The notes under the pieces: generated by a model | What the model was told of the DNA's origin: nothing | Seen by the model: the letters and a program-made list of their open reading frames with translations, nothing else | The model's database searches: none | Program-made: the position numbers and the translations under genes | In this document: piece by piece, positions 27,506 through 35,432 of the stretch | Layout: each line of letters begins with the position of its first letter | Position numbering within the stretch: position 1 is the first letter of the stretch | Assembly (NCBI GenBank): GCA_965243695.1 | Contig: CBDEWC010000045.1 | Coordinates: forward strand, 372,001 to 436,000 | Direction of reading: 5' to 3' | DNA length: 64,000 nucleotides | Origin: JAKVCB01 sp965243695 | Lineage (GTDB): Bacteria; Planctomycetota; Planctomycetia; Pirellulales; Lacipirellulaceae

Positions 27506-28129
27506 ATGAACCATCGTATGAACTTGGCCACGCTCGCCCTTGGCGTCGTAATCGCCCTTGGTGCTGCTGCCAATGCAAACGCTTTTGGCGGCCTTTTTAA
27601 CGGCATCCTGAGCGGTGGCTGTGGCTGCTGTGAGGCCACTTGTGGCTGTGAGCCGACCTGTGGTTGCGAACCGACCTGTGGTTGCGAACCGACCTGTGGT
27701 TGCGAGCCCACCTGTGGTTGCGAACCTTCCTGTGGTTGCGAACCTTCCTGTGGTTGCTGCCGACCACGTTGTGGTTTGCTGAGTTGCTTAAACGGGCTGT
27801 TCTCATGCAACCGTCGTTGCTGCTGCGAAGCCAGTTGCGGTTGTGAGCCGACTTGTGGTTGCGAGCCAGCTTGTGGTTGTGAGCCCACTTGTGGTTGTGA
27901 GCCAACTTGTGGCTGTGAGCCCACCTGTGGTTGCGAGCCTTCCTGTGGTTGCGAGCCTTCCTGTGGTTGCGCGAAACGACGTGGCTGTGGTCTTGGTTTG
28001 CTGAATCGCCTCAACGGGCTGTTCTCATGCCACCGTCGCTGCTGCTGCGAAGCCAGTTGCGCTTGTGAAGCCAGTTGTGCTTGCGAACCCGGTTGCGGTT
28101 GCGAACCCTCTTGTGGTTGCGGTAGCTAA
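27506..28129 (+). CDS. Exported Cys-rich hexapeptide-repeat protein
   Basis: A 207-aa protein not recognised as a named family. ATG 27506 follows GAGGAG and gives a signal peptide (MNHRMNLATLALGVVIALGA, cleavage near ANA). The mature part is built from CGCEPT/CGCEPS hexapeptides in three blocks. The two longer blocks (about six or seven units each) are followed by a basic linker containing LNGLFSCNRRCCCEAS or LNGLFSCHRRCCCEAS; the third is short and degenerate. Cys is about a third of the mature residues and every unit carries an acidic Glu. Disulfide cross-linking in the envelope or metal binding are both possible; neither is shown. A strong terminator follows, indicating a single-gene transcript. 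Confidence 0.75.
   Translation: MNHRMNLATLALGVVIALGAAANANAFGGLFNGILSGGCGCCEATCGCEPTCGCEPTCGCEPTCGCEPTCGCEPSCGCEPSCGCCRPRCGLLSCLNGLFSCNRRCCCEASCGCEPTCGCEPACGCEPTCGCEPTCGCEPTCGCEPSCGCEPSCGCAKRRGCGLGLLNRLNGLFSCHRRCCCEASCACEASCACEPGCGCEPSCGCGS
27632..28120 (+). repeat. Imperfect 18-bp coding repeats
   Basis: The hexapeptide coding units repeat every 18 bp, typical unit TGTGGTTGCGAACCGACC, with synonymous drift (GAG/GAA, TGC/TGT, ACC/ACT/TCC). The drift shows the amino-acid repeat is maintained while DNA identity decays. Confidence 0.9.
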
Positions 28130-28166
28130 GACAACCATAAGCCGCGAGTTAGAGATGTAGAAGTAG

Positions 28167-28207
28167 CACGGTTCCCGCCAAAGTGGTGGGAACCGTGTGT
28201 TTTTTTT
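28167..28207 (+). terminator. Rho-independent terminator of the Cys-rich gene
   Basis: CACGGTTCCCGCC 28167-28179 pairs with GGTGGGAACCGTG 28185-28197 (13 bp, one G-U) around a 5-nt loop, then a run of eight or nine T. It starts 38 bp after the stop codon. Confidence 0.92.
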
Positions 28208-28300
28208 GCCCGCACCAAGGACCAACGCGGTTAGAAAATAGAGAGATCTCTGTTGTTCTCTGTCGTTTGCAATAGATGCTGGACGTCATCCAGGTACGAT

Positions 28301-28336
28301 ATCTCTATCTCTGACATCATCTCTATCTCTGACATC
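28301..28336. repeat. Two tandem 18-bp units
   Basis: ATCTCTATCTCTGACATC occurs twice in tandem, 28301-28318 and 28319-28336, in the 238-bp gap between the terminator and the end of apbE. No gene is supported here. Confidence 0.9.
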
Positions 28337-28367
28337 CTGATCGGATTCCCAACTTCCTTATCAACCA

Positions 28368-29441
28368 CTACTGCAACCGCCGCCAGTTGACCTCTTCTAA
28401 ATTGAAGGCCTGTAGTTGGATGTCGCCCTCCCGTTCTGCCGGACAAACCAGTAAAGCTCGCAACTCTGGTTGTGCAGCACAAAATTTTCCGACCTCCACA
28501 GGACCCATCACGTAAAATGCGGTCGAAAGGGCATCTGCTTCAGCTGCTGTAGGTGCAATTACCGTGGCCGAATAAATTCCTTCGGCTGGCATTCCGGTTC
28601 GAGGGTCAAGGATGTGGCCATAACGCTTGCCACGGTGCCGGAAGAACTGCGTTCCTGACCCGGAGGTGGCGAGTGCCTCGTCGCGCAAAAAGAACTCCCC
28701 AAGACGTTCTGAAGGACGCATCGGATGCCGCAAACCAATCGCCCAGCCTGCTTCATCTTGACCGCGAGCCAACACACTACTGCGACCACCGTGAATCAAA
28801 TAATCGGCAAGCCCGTTCTGGTCGAGCAACTCGGCTGCCCGATCCAACGCGTAACCCTTGCCAAGGCTGTTGAGGTTAATGGCAACTTCAGGAATCTTGA
28901 AGTGAATTACCTGCTCTGTTTCGTCGAGTTCCACATGCTGAAACCCCACCTTTTTCAGCGCCCGCTTTAAGTCCTCCTCCTGGGGTAGCTTACCGGTTCT
29001 CCTGGAAAAGCCCCAAACATCGGAAAGGGGGCCACTCGTAATGTCGAACGCACCTCCGGTCTGCTCATAAAGACACGATGCCAGAGAAAGGAGCGAAAAC
29101 AGGCGGGACTCGACCTCGACTCCCTCCAGCGCCGCCAGTCGGTTGATGTCCAGCACTTCGCTGTGGTTACGGTAAACCGTCAACTGATCCTCGATCGTTT
29201 CGACCAGATCAAGCGCTGCGATTGCATGTTCGGTGGCTGCATCTTCGTGTTGAGCCGGAAATTGGATCTCAAAATCGCAAGCCATCGCCCGCCGGCGAAC
29301 ACTCAACAGATACCGGCCAACCGTCTCAGCCGCTTGGTTTTCAGCACCATTCGGATCAAGGTGGTCGAGCGGTTCAAGCGGAGCCGCTGCACCCTTGCCC
29401 TGCAAGAAATCGCGCCGTGTGGGATGTTGCGGTCGAGACAT
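28368..29441 (-). CDS. apbE: FAD:protein FMN transferase
   Basis: ApbE family flavin transferase, which attaches FMN to threonine of target proteins such as Rnf/Nqr subunits. 357 aa. Family blocks: RRRAMACDFEIQFPA, LNSLGKGYALDRAAELL (about 190-206), DYLIHGGRSSVLARG, GHILDPRTGMPAEG, and Mg-site ADALSTAFYVMG near 307-318. The N-terminus has RRDFLQG, as in a Tat signal, but no hydrophobic stretch follows, so the signal is probably degenerate. No Rnf or Nqr genes are in the window; its target is unknown. ATG 29441, divergent from the phosphohexomutase with a 61-bp gap. Confidence 0.92.
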   Translation of the reverse strand: MSRPQHPTRRDFLQGKGAAAPLEPLDHLDPNGAENQAAETVGRYLLSVRRRAMACDFEIQFPAQHEDAATEHAIAALDLVETIEDQLTVYRNHSEVLDINRLAALEGVEVESRLFSLLSLASCLYEQTGGAFDITSGPLSDVWGFSRRTGKLPQEEDLKRALKKVGFQHVELDETEQVIHFKIPEVAINLNSLGKGYALDRAAELLDQNGLADYLIHGGRSSVLARGQDEAGWAIGLRHPMRPSERLGEFFLRDEALATSGSGTQFFRHRGKRYGHILDPRTGMPAEGIYSATVIAPTAAEADALSTAFYVMGPVEVGKFCAAQPELRALLVCPAEREGDIQLQAFNLEEVNWRRLQ

Positions 29442-29502
29442 CTCTCGATTATACCGTCAATCTGAGAACCATGGGGACTAGGACCTGGGAGAACCCCTCG
29501 CA

Positions 29503-30846
29503 ATGTCAGATCTTATCATCACTGTTTCGGGGCTTCGCGGCATCGTGGGTACGTCGCTGACCGACGACATCGCCCGTCGCTACGCGGCCGCATTTGCGCA
29601 AGAAATGCCAGGGGGCTTATTTGTGGTCACACGCGATGGCCGGGATAACGGCCCCCAGTTGGTTGCTCCGGTCTGTGAGGGACTTATCCAGGGGGGAGCG
29701 ACAAAGATCCTGGACGGGCAAATCGCAGCGACTCCCACCACAGGAGTCCTGGTACGAAAAACGGGTGCGGTGGGAGGGGTTCAAATCTCGGCCAGCCACA
29801 ATCCGTCAGAGTACAACGGGCTCAAGTTGTTTTCCTCCGCCGGTCGTGTGCTCCCAACTACGCTCGGCAAGGAGGTCCTCGAGCGGTTTCACGCCCGTTC
29901 ACCGAACGTATCAGAAAACCCCATCTGTCCGACCCAAACGATTTCTGACACGATATCGGCACATTGGTCACTGGTAGCGCAAACCATCAATTTAGAGCGT
30001 ATTCGTGCAGAATTGTTTCGGGTGCTGCTTGATGCCAATCATGGGAGTGGAAGTCTGCTTGGGCAACGATTGCTCGAAGAACTAGGATGCCAGGTGACGA
30101 TGGTAGGAGCGACTCCAGACGGGAAATTTTCCCATCCTCCCGAACCAACCTCTAAAAACCTCGCCAACGTTGTACAACAAGTCGTGCAAGCCAATGCCGC
30201 AATTGGGTTTTGTCAGGACCCCGATGCCGATCGGCTTGCCTTGATCGATGAAAACGGTCGCTACCTGGGAGAGGAATACACGCTGGCAATTTGTGTAAAC
30301 CACATTCTGCGGGCGATGCCAGGACCGATTGTCACAAACTGCTCAACGAGCCGCATGAGCGAAGACCTGGCGAATCTGTATGGCGTTGGGTTCCATCGCT
30401 CCGCGGTCGGCGAGGCAAATGTTGTCGACAAGATGCTCGAAGTTGGGGCCATCCTGGGTGGTGAAGGCAACGGCGGGTGCATCGACCCACGGGTCGGTCT
30501 GGTGCGCGACAGTTTTGTAGGCATGGCATTGGTCCTGGACGCCATGGCCGAGCGGAACATGCCAATTTCTGCGTTGGCCGACGAGCTTCCCTGTTACTCA
30601 ATTTGCAAAACAAAGATCGAGTTAGCCGCCGAGGACGTTGCCGATGGACTCGACGCCTTGCAAAGGCATTTTGGCAGCGCTGCTCACAACCGATTGGACG
30701 GACTGCGACTTGACTGGCCTGACCGATGGCTGCTGGTCCGTGCCAGCAATACCGAACCGATCGTAAGAGCCGTTGCAGAAGCCCCAACTGCCGGGGATGC
30801 CGAGCAACTGTGCGCTGAGGCGGCGGCTGTTTTGAGTATCCAATAA
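29503..30846 (+). CDS. Alpha-D-phosphohexomutase (GlmM/ManB-like)
   Basis: Phosphosugar mutase of the phosphoglucomutase/phosphomannomutase superfamily, 447 aa. Catalytic phosphoserine loop ISASHNPSEYNGLK (Ser98), Mg loop CQDPDADRLALID near 238-250, sugar-binding GGEGNGGCI, and C-terminal phosphate loop VRASNTEPIVRAVAEAP are intact. Substrate cannot be told from sequence; phosphoglucosamine is attractive because glmS is nearby (37305-39173), but phosphomannose or phosphoglucose are equally open. It converges on pgk. Confidence 0.88.
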   Translation: MSDLIITVSGLRGIVGTSLTDDIARRYAAAFAQEMPGGLFVVTRDGRDNGPQLVAPVCEGLIQGGATKILDGQIAATPTTGVLVRKTGAVGGVQISASHNPSEYNGLKLFSSAGRVLPTTLGKEVLERFHARSPNVSENPICPTQTISDTISAHWSLVAQTINLERIRAELFRVLLDANHGSGSLLGQRLLEELGCQVTMVGATPDGKFSHPPEPTSKNLANVVQQVVQANAAIGFCQDPDADRLALIDENGRYLGEEYTLAICVNHILRAMPGPIVTNCSTSRMSEDLANLYGVGFHRSAVGEANVVDKMLEVGAILGGEGNGGCIDPRVGLVRDSFVGMALVLDAMAERNMPISALADELPCYSICKTKIELAAEDVADGLDALQRHFGSAAHNRLDGLRLDWPDRWLLVRASNTEPIVRAVAEAPTAGDAEQLCAEAAAVLSIQ

Positions 30847-30856
30847 TCAGGATAGC

Positions 30857-30880
30857 CTGGACACGAACCTTGTGTCCCAG
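30857..30880. terminator. Candidate hairpin between convergent genes
   Basis: CTGGACAC 30857-30864 pairs with GTGTCCCAG 30872-30880 with one bulged base. It lies in the 50-bp gap between the convergent phosphohexomutase and pgk genes. No T-run, so only a weak call. Confidence 0.3.
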
Positions 30881-30896
30881 CCCGCTGACGCTTGGC

Positions 30897-32306
30897 TCAA
30901 GACTCACTGGGACATGTTGTCGTCTTTTTGGCTGCACCGCTGAGGGCAACCAGGTAGGGGACCGGTTCACTGCCGAGTGCATTAAGAACGGTCCCACCAG
31001 CGGTGAACACATGGGTCACCCAGTTTGGTTCTCCGTATTTCTCAAGTGCTTTTCCTCCTTCGCCCCCACCCACATACACCGCAACTCCCGCATCGGTTAA
31101 ACGCTTCAGCTGTCGGGTAAATTTTCGCGTTCCCTCCTCGAATCGTGGATCCTCAAACATGCCAAAGACGCCGTTGTGGAATGCGACTTTATCCGCAGCT
31201 CCCTCCGCCAGAAATTGCCCGATCTTGTCCTCAAATAAGGCAGTTGACTTCGGCCCGATGTCAAATTGCTGATCGCCAGGCTCCAACTCCAGCTTTGCAG
31301 TACCATCGGCAACCATCGAATCGATCGGCACTACGAACTCAACTCCCCTGTTGCGACCATCGGTGACCATCTTTTTCGCCTGAGCAACCCGCCCACGAGG
31401 AATGAAATAAGGCTGATCGCTGTGGGCCGGATCCTCTGCTACGCCAATACAAACATTCTGACCGTCCAACTCGCCAATCGCCTTGCGAAGCGCCATCGCC
31501 AGAGATCCCGCGGCGAAAACATGCTTGATTTTTCCACCACCCATCATCGCTTCCAGATCATCTAACTTGTCAATTTTCAAGCCGCTGAAGACCACCAGTT
31601 CCGTATCGAGACAACGCATCATGGGCCCGCGAAATTCTCCTGCCACGTAATCACCCAATGCCACACGATCCATGCCAGCTGGAATCACCGTACTGGACAC
31701 ATCCAGACTACCGGCGGAAAGCGCCTCGTGGATGTAGACTCGAGCAACTTGTTCAGCCATGTGGTTGGCAAAGCGTGCGAGGCGTGGAGCCAACGTTGGA
31801 AGATCATTTCGACCCGCCTTCCAGAGCACCCGCTCCACATCATAGCGACGGGTGTTTTCGAGCATGATTACAGCCCCCTCAGCTGCGGTATCGATTTTGT
31901 GCGCAGCTGCCTCCCGGACTTTCAGCTCTGACTCATCCAACCAGTCGGTCACCAGGGGAACTTCGCATTCAAGAAGTTCGCCAAGTCGGGCTGCGACCTT
32001 CGACAAGGACCCTTCTGGTTTCCGCCCGATATGGCCAAAAATGATCTGCTTCCAGCCATGTTCTCGACCAAACGCTACGGTCTGAACCATCGATTGCAGC
32101 CGAATATCGCCCTCTCCCACCTGGGGTCCAGGTTTGGCATCAACATCCCCCCGAACCAGCACTTTCGTACCGGCAGGAATATCTTCCAGAGAATTCATGC
32201 CTGGAATCGTGTTTAAATAGTCGCTCAGTTTCCAAGTCGGTGCGGCACTGTGGCCAGCAAGCAAGACCTCACACCAAGCCTGCATTTCCTGATCATTGAT
32301 CGTCAT
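30897..32306 (-). CDS. pgk: Diverged phosphoglycerate kinase
   Basis: Phosphoglycerate kinase family protein, 469 aa against a usual ~395. ATG 32306, with GAGGAA upstream, is preferred to a start at 32339. Recognisable blocks run in family order but are altered: TKVLVRGDVDAKPG (usual RVDxNVP), IFGHIGRKPEGSLSKVAARL (usual SHLGRP), VIMLENTRRYDVE (usual ENxRF), VFSGLKIDKLDDL (usual GGAKVxDK), HNGVFGMFEDPRFEEGT and VYVGGGEGGKALEKYG. A ~40-residue N-terminal extension precedes the domain. Fold assignment is fairly safe; whether it is the cell's glycolytic enzyme or a specialised paralogue is open. Confidence 0.78.
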   Translation of the reverse strand: MTINDQEMQAWCEVLLAGHSAAPTWKLSDYLNTIPGMNSLEDIPAGTKVLVRGDVDAKPGPQVGEGDIRLQSMVQTVAFGREHGWKQIIFGHIGRKPEGSLSKVAARLGELLECEVPLVTDWLDESELKVREAAAHKIDTAAEGAVIMLENTRRYDVERVLWKAGRNDLPTLAPRLARFANHMAEQVARVYIHEALSAGSLDVSSTVIPAGMDRVALGDYVAGEFRGPMMRCLDTELVVFSGLKIDKLDDLEAMMGGGKIKHVFAAGSLAMALRKAIGELDGQNVCIGVAEDPAHSDQPYFIPRGRVAQAKKMVTDGRNRGVEFVVPIDSMVADGTAKLELEPGDQQFDIGPKSTALFEDKIGQFLAEGAADKVAFHNGVFGMFEDPRFEEGTRKFTRQLKRLTDAGVAVYVGGGEGGKALEKYGEPNWVTHVFTAGGTVLNALGSEPVPYLVALSGAAKKTTTCPSES

Positions 32307-32661
32307 CAACGGGTTCCTCAATTCCAGTCGGATATCCACCCTGGCTTATCCACAGGATGTACCAACTACCTTCTTTTTTCAAACCTGACGCTCCATAGTT
32401 CTACCCTGATGCCTGCAAATGTCCATGATCGAAAGAAGGCATTTTTCGGTCAAACGCGACTGCAACACTCGTTCCGAAATGGAATGTCAGGTTTCAACGC
32501 ACTGTTCACATTTGTCCCGTTGACCAGGGCCAACCGACAGAAATAAGATGACAGGGTGGACGGGCTTGGGCAACTACAGGAAGATGCCTGTAGAAAACCA
32601 GTGAAGCCCAAAAACTGAGAAACATGACCACCATGAGAAGTCCCTGGGGAAATAGAAACAC
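32307..32661. other. Divergent intergenic region
   Basis: 355 bp between divergent pgk and LarA-like genes. It carries a perfect DnaA-box 9-mer TTATCCACA at 32346-32354 and a possible rightward promoter near 32520. No gene is seen. Confidence 0.5.
32520..32549 (+). promoter_or_regulatory. Possible sigma-70 promoter for the LarA-like gene
   Basis: TTGACC at 32520-32525 and TAAGAT at 32544-32549 are separated by 18 nt, 113 bp before the GTG start. The -10 box matches only four of six consensus bases. Confidence 0.3.
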
Positions 32662-33915
32662 GTGACAGCAACCAGAGAAGAAATTCAAGATCTGGATGAA
32701 GCCTTGCGAGCAACTGGTGCCCCGCTTGTCGCGGTCGCGGGAAATGATTTCCCCACATCGCAAACCTGCATCCCGCGCACACAACTTATATCCAAGGTTA
32801 CTGAAGCACTCTCCAACCCGGTTGAGTATCCTCCGCTTGCCCGGGCTATCGTACCAGGCGACCAGGTGGCGATTGCTGCTGATGAATCAACACCCTGTTT
32901 ACCAGAAGTCGTTGCCGGGGTTGTCGATTACCTGCTCACCAATGGAATGACCACCGACTCGATCACCGTGGTCACTCGTTACCAGCAAGTCCAGGAGCAA
33001 CTAAGTGAATTTTTCACTCTACTTGGTCAGGATAGCCCACGCGTGGTCATTCACGATCCCGCAGACCAAAACGCACTCTGCTTTGTTGGCATGACCGAAG
33101 ATGGCCACACGTTACTCATCAATCGAACGCTATACGAAGCAGATGTAATCGTCCCCATCGGCTGCGCGCGATTGGCAGAAGTACCAGGCCATGCCGGTCT
33201 CTACGACTCACTTTACCCCCGTTTTAGCGATGCCGAAACGGTAACACGGTGGCAATCGCCAGCTGGAATTGAATTTGATTCACACCCATCGTGGCAACGT
33301 CATGCTAACGAAGCAGGTTGGCTGCTCGGCGTACCATTGGTTCTGAAAGTGGTGCCCGGCCCGAACGGCAATGTCATGACGTTACTAGCCGGGGACTCAC
33401 GTACAATCGCCCGTCGAGCGAATGAACTCTGTGATTCTCTCTGGACGAGATCGGTGCCGAGTCCGGCTAGCCTGGTGATCGCGACGATTTCTGGATCGGA
33501 CGTCCATCACAATTGGGAAAACGTAGCTCGAGCCATCCGGGCTGCTAACCCTATACTGGTCGAAGGTGGCGCTCTGGCCATCTGCTGTCCCAGGCTGTCA
33601 ACCGAACCAAAATCGATCCGACAGTTGGCCACCATGGACGATCCCACAACCCTGCAATCCCACTTGCGGAACGACGCCGAGAATGACACCTGGTCTGCCT
33701 GGGAATTGGTGCAAGCTCTCGACCAAGGTCCTGTCTACTTGCTGAGCGATCTGAACCATGAAATGGTTGAAGACTTGGGCATCGCTCCGGTCAAAAACAT
33801 CACTGAACTTGCGCGATTGGCAAGTCGGCAGAAATCGTGCATCGTGCTCCCGGACGCGCACCATGTAGTCGCCGCCCTCTGTAGTTTGGAAGATTGTGAA
33901 GATCAAGCCCAATGA
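32662..33915 (+). CDS. LarA-like (DUF2088) protein lacking pincer-site residues
   Basis: A 417-aa protein starting at GTG 32662, similar in layout to the nickel-dependent lactate racemase LarA and other DUF2088 proteins. Alignable blocks are VAIAADESTPCLPEVVAGVV (LarA DxTRP region), ITVVTRYQQV (LarA TGxHR region), DVIVPIGCARLAEVPGH and LWTRSVPSPASLVIATISGS. The Arg of DxTRP, the His of TGxHR and the pincer Lys that follows the PH motif appear replaced, so nickel-pincer chemistry is doubtful. It overlaps the YgfZ-like gene by 4 bp (ATGA), so the two are translationally coupled. Confidence 0.7.
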   Translation: MTATREEIQDLDEALRATGAPLVAVAGNDFPTSQTCIPRTQLISKVTEALSNPVEYPPLARAIVPGDQVAIAADESTPCLPEVVAGVVDYLLTNGMTTDSITVVTRYQQVQEQLSEFFTLLGQDSPRVVIHDPADQNALCFVGMTEDGHTLLINRTLYEADVIVPIGCARLAEVPGHAGLYDSLYPRFSDAETVTRWQSPAGIEFDSHPSWQRHANEAGWLLGVPLVLKVVPGPNGNVMTLLAGDSRTIARRANELCDSLWTRSVPSPASLVIATISGSDVHHNWENVARAIRAANPILVEGGALAICCPRLSTEPKSIRQLATMDDPTTLQSHLRNDAENDTWSAWELVQALDQGPVYLLSDLNHEMVEDLGIAPVKNITELARLASRQKSCIVLPDAHHVVAALCSLEDCEDQAQ

Positions 33916-34841
33916 CCCATGAATCGGCCTCTACCGATCTGTTAGCTGACTACCAGGCACTGGCTGACGGCAAGGGATTCTGGCAGTTACCAGACTGGAC
34001 GAGTGTCGCCATCCGAGGTTCCGACCGCACCTCATTCCTGAACAATTTTTGCTCCAATGACGTCTCACAACTCACGCTGGACGAGACGTGCGAGGCATTC
34101 CTCACCGATGTCAAAGGCAAGGTAGTTGCCCAACCACTCATAATTTGCCGGCCACATGATCTTTTGTTGATAACGGTTCCCCACCAGGCTGAACCCATAA
34201 TCGCGCATCTCGATCGTTACATTATCCGAGAAGACGTGCAACTTGAAGATACGACCCTGCGACGGTCGTTGATGGTGGCAACCTTCGATCCGTCGTCGAC
34301 AGGTCTCCCCCAAGACACTTTTTCGACGAAGTGCAATTGGTTCAGTTCTACGCCAACCTTTCTGATCGAGATGCCGGCTGAGATACCTTCTGCCAGCCTT
34401 ATTGATCAACTCAGCAGCAAGGGCCGGCTGTGCCAGACTACAGCTCCCGAAGCTGTTCGCATTGAAGCTGGCCTCCCCCGCTTTGGCATCGATTTCGACC
34501 AGTCCAACTTCCCTCAAGAAATTGGGCGTGATCAACAGGCCATCAGCTTCACCAAAGGGTGCTATTTAGGGCAGGAAACGGTCGCCCGAATTGATGCCAT
34601 GGGACACGTCAATCAACAAATCGCTGGCCTGCAGTTCGACGGAAATCATCTACCAACAGCTGGCACTCTTTTGGCCTCCACTGGAAATTCGGTCGGAAAA
34701 CTTACTTCCGTCGCTTATTCACCAGGGTTACAGGCACCGATTGCCTTGGGGATGATCCGTCGCGGGCACTACGAAGTAGGGAAACAACTCGACTCGCCGT
34801 TTGGCACATGCCACGTTGTCGCACTTCCCATGCTTGCCTAA
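33912..34841 (+). CDS. ygfZ: YgfZ/GcvT-like folate-binding protein
   Basis: Folate-dependent Fe-S cluster assembly/repair factor of the YgfZ (IbaG57) family, 309 aa. N-terminal barrel with FLNNFCSNDVSQL (about 38-50) and the hallmark motif FTKGCYLGQETVARIDAMG near 213-231, including the conserved Cys. LPRFGIDFDQSNFPQEIG precedes it. ATG 33912 overlaps the stop of the LarA-like gene. Coupling of an Fe-S maintenance factor to a LarA-like protein is unexplained. Confidence 0.92.
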   Translation: MTHESASTDLLADYQALADGKGFWQLPDWTSVAIRGSDRTSFLNNFCSNDVSQLTLDETCEAFLTDVKGKVVAQPLIICRPHDLLLITVPHQAEPIIAHLDRYIIREDVQLEDTTLRRSLMVATFDPSSTGLPQDTFSTKCNWFSSTPTFLIEMPAEIPSASLIDQLSSKGRLCQTTAPEAVRIEAGLPRFGIDFDQSNFPQEIGRDQQAISFTKGCYLGQETVARIDAMGHVNQQIAGLQFDGNHLPTAGTLLASTGNSVGKLTSVAYSPGLQAPIALGMIRRGHYEVGKQLDSPFGTCHVVALPMLA

Positions 34842-34850
34842 AAATGCCCC

Positions 34851-35336
34851 TTAGCGCGCATGGGGTGAAATGGCGACCCTGGTCGCCGACAAACGGGAAA
34901 GCCATACTTCCACACGATGAAGCACACTTTCGTCAGCGGGAACTTGACCGGTGACCTTACACAACCCTTGAACGATTGCCGCGTAGAGGTCCCTACACGC
35001 TTGCCAAAGTTGAGCCAGAAACCGGGTTAATTCTACCTCGGTCAATGGGCGGCTACACAATTGAACCTGATTGTCTCTTCGTACACGGCGCATGGTTACC
35101 AGATGACCATCTTTGGCCTTGAGGAGTTGCTCGGCTGCATACGCCCGGCGCAATTCGTCGCGGGAATTAAAATGGTAAGCCAACTCCACTCCGAAATAGA
35201 TACTGCCACAACCGTTGCGCCGAAACCCGACAACAACGGGCTCTTCCTGACCGACAATCCCACTCAACTCAACCCGTTCAACCAGCGCAGTCGCTTCGCG
35301 GAAGATATCTTCCCGGTCCCTTTCTTCCTTTGCCAT
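34851..35336 (-). CDS. Conserved-looking protein of unknown function
   Basis: A 161-aa soluble protein I do not recognise. It is mixed alpha/beta in appearance: FREATALVERVELSG, VVVGFRRNGCGSIYFGVELAYHF split by a Gly-rich turn, then helical LRRAYAAEQLLKAKDG and LTRFLAQLWQACRDLYAAIVQ. No signal, membrane segment or catalytic motif is visible. It converges on ygfZ with a 9-bp gap, where CCCC/GGGG could form a short stem. Confidence 0.6.
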   Translation of the reverse strand: MAKEERDREDIFREATALVERVELSGIVGQEEPVVVGFRRNGCGSIYFGVELAYHFNSRDELRRAYAAEQLLKAKDGHLVTMRRVRRDNQVQLCSRPLTEVELTRFLAQLWQACRDLYAAIVQGLCKVTGQVPADESVLHRVEVWLSRLSATRVAISPHAR

Positions 35337-35432
35337 TTTTTATACCCATAACAAATTGACCGTTTCGAACGTCATCTGCAACGGGAAGCAAAAACCATTC
35401 GGGACATGGTCTAACCATGGAAGGTTGGACAA

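Noticed and set aside
27632..28120. Regular 18-bp repeats resembling a repeat array
   Set aside because: The repeats are in frame, encode a hexapeptide and have no spacers; not CRISPR.
28231..28482. 83-codon reverse frame containing the 18-bp repeat
   Set aside because: It overlaps the end of apbE and consists largely of the repeat; no coding evidence.
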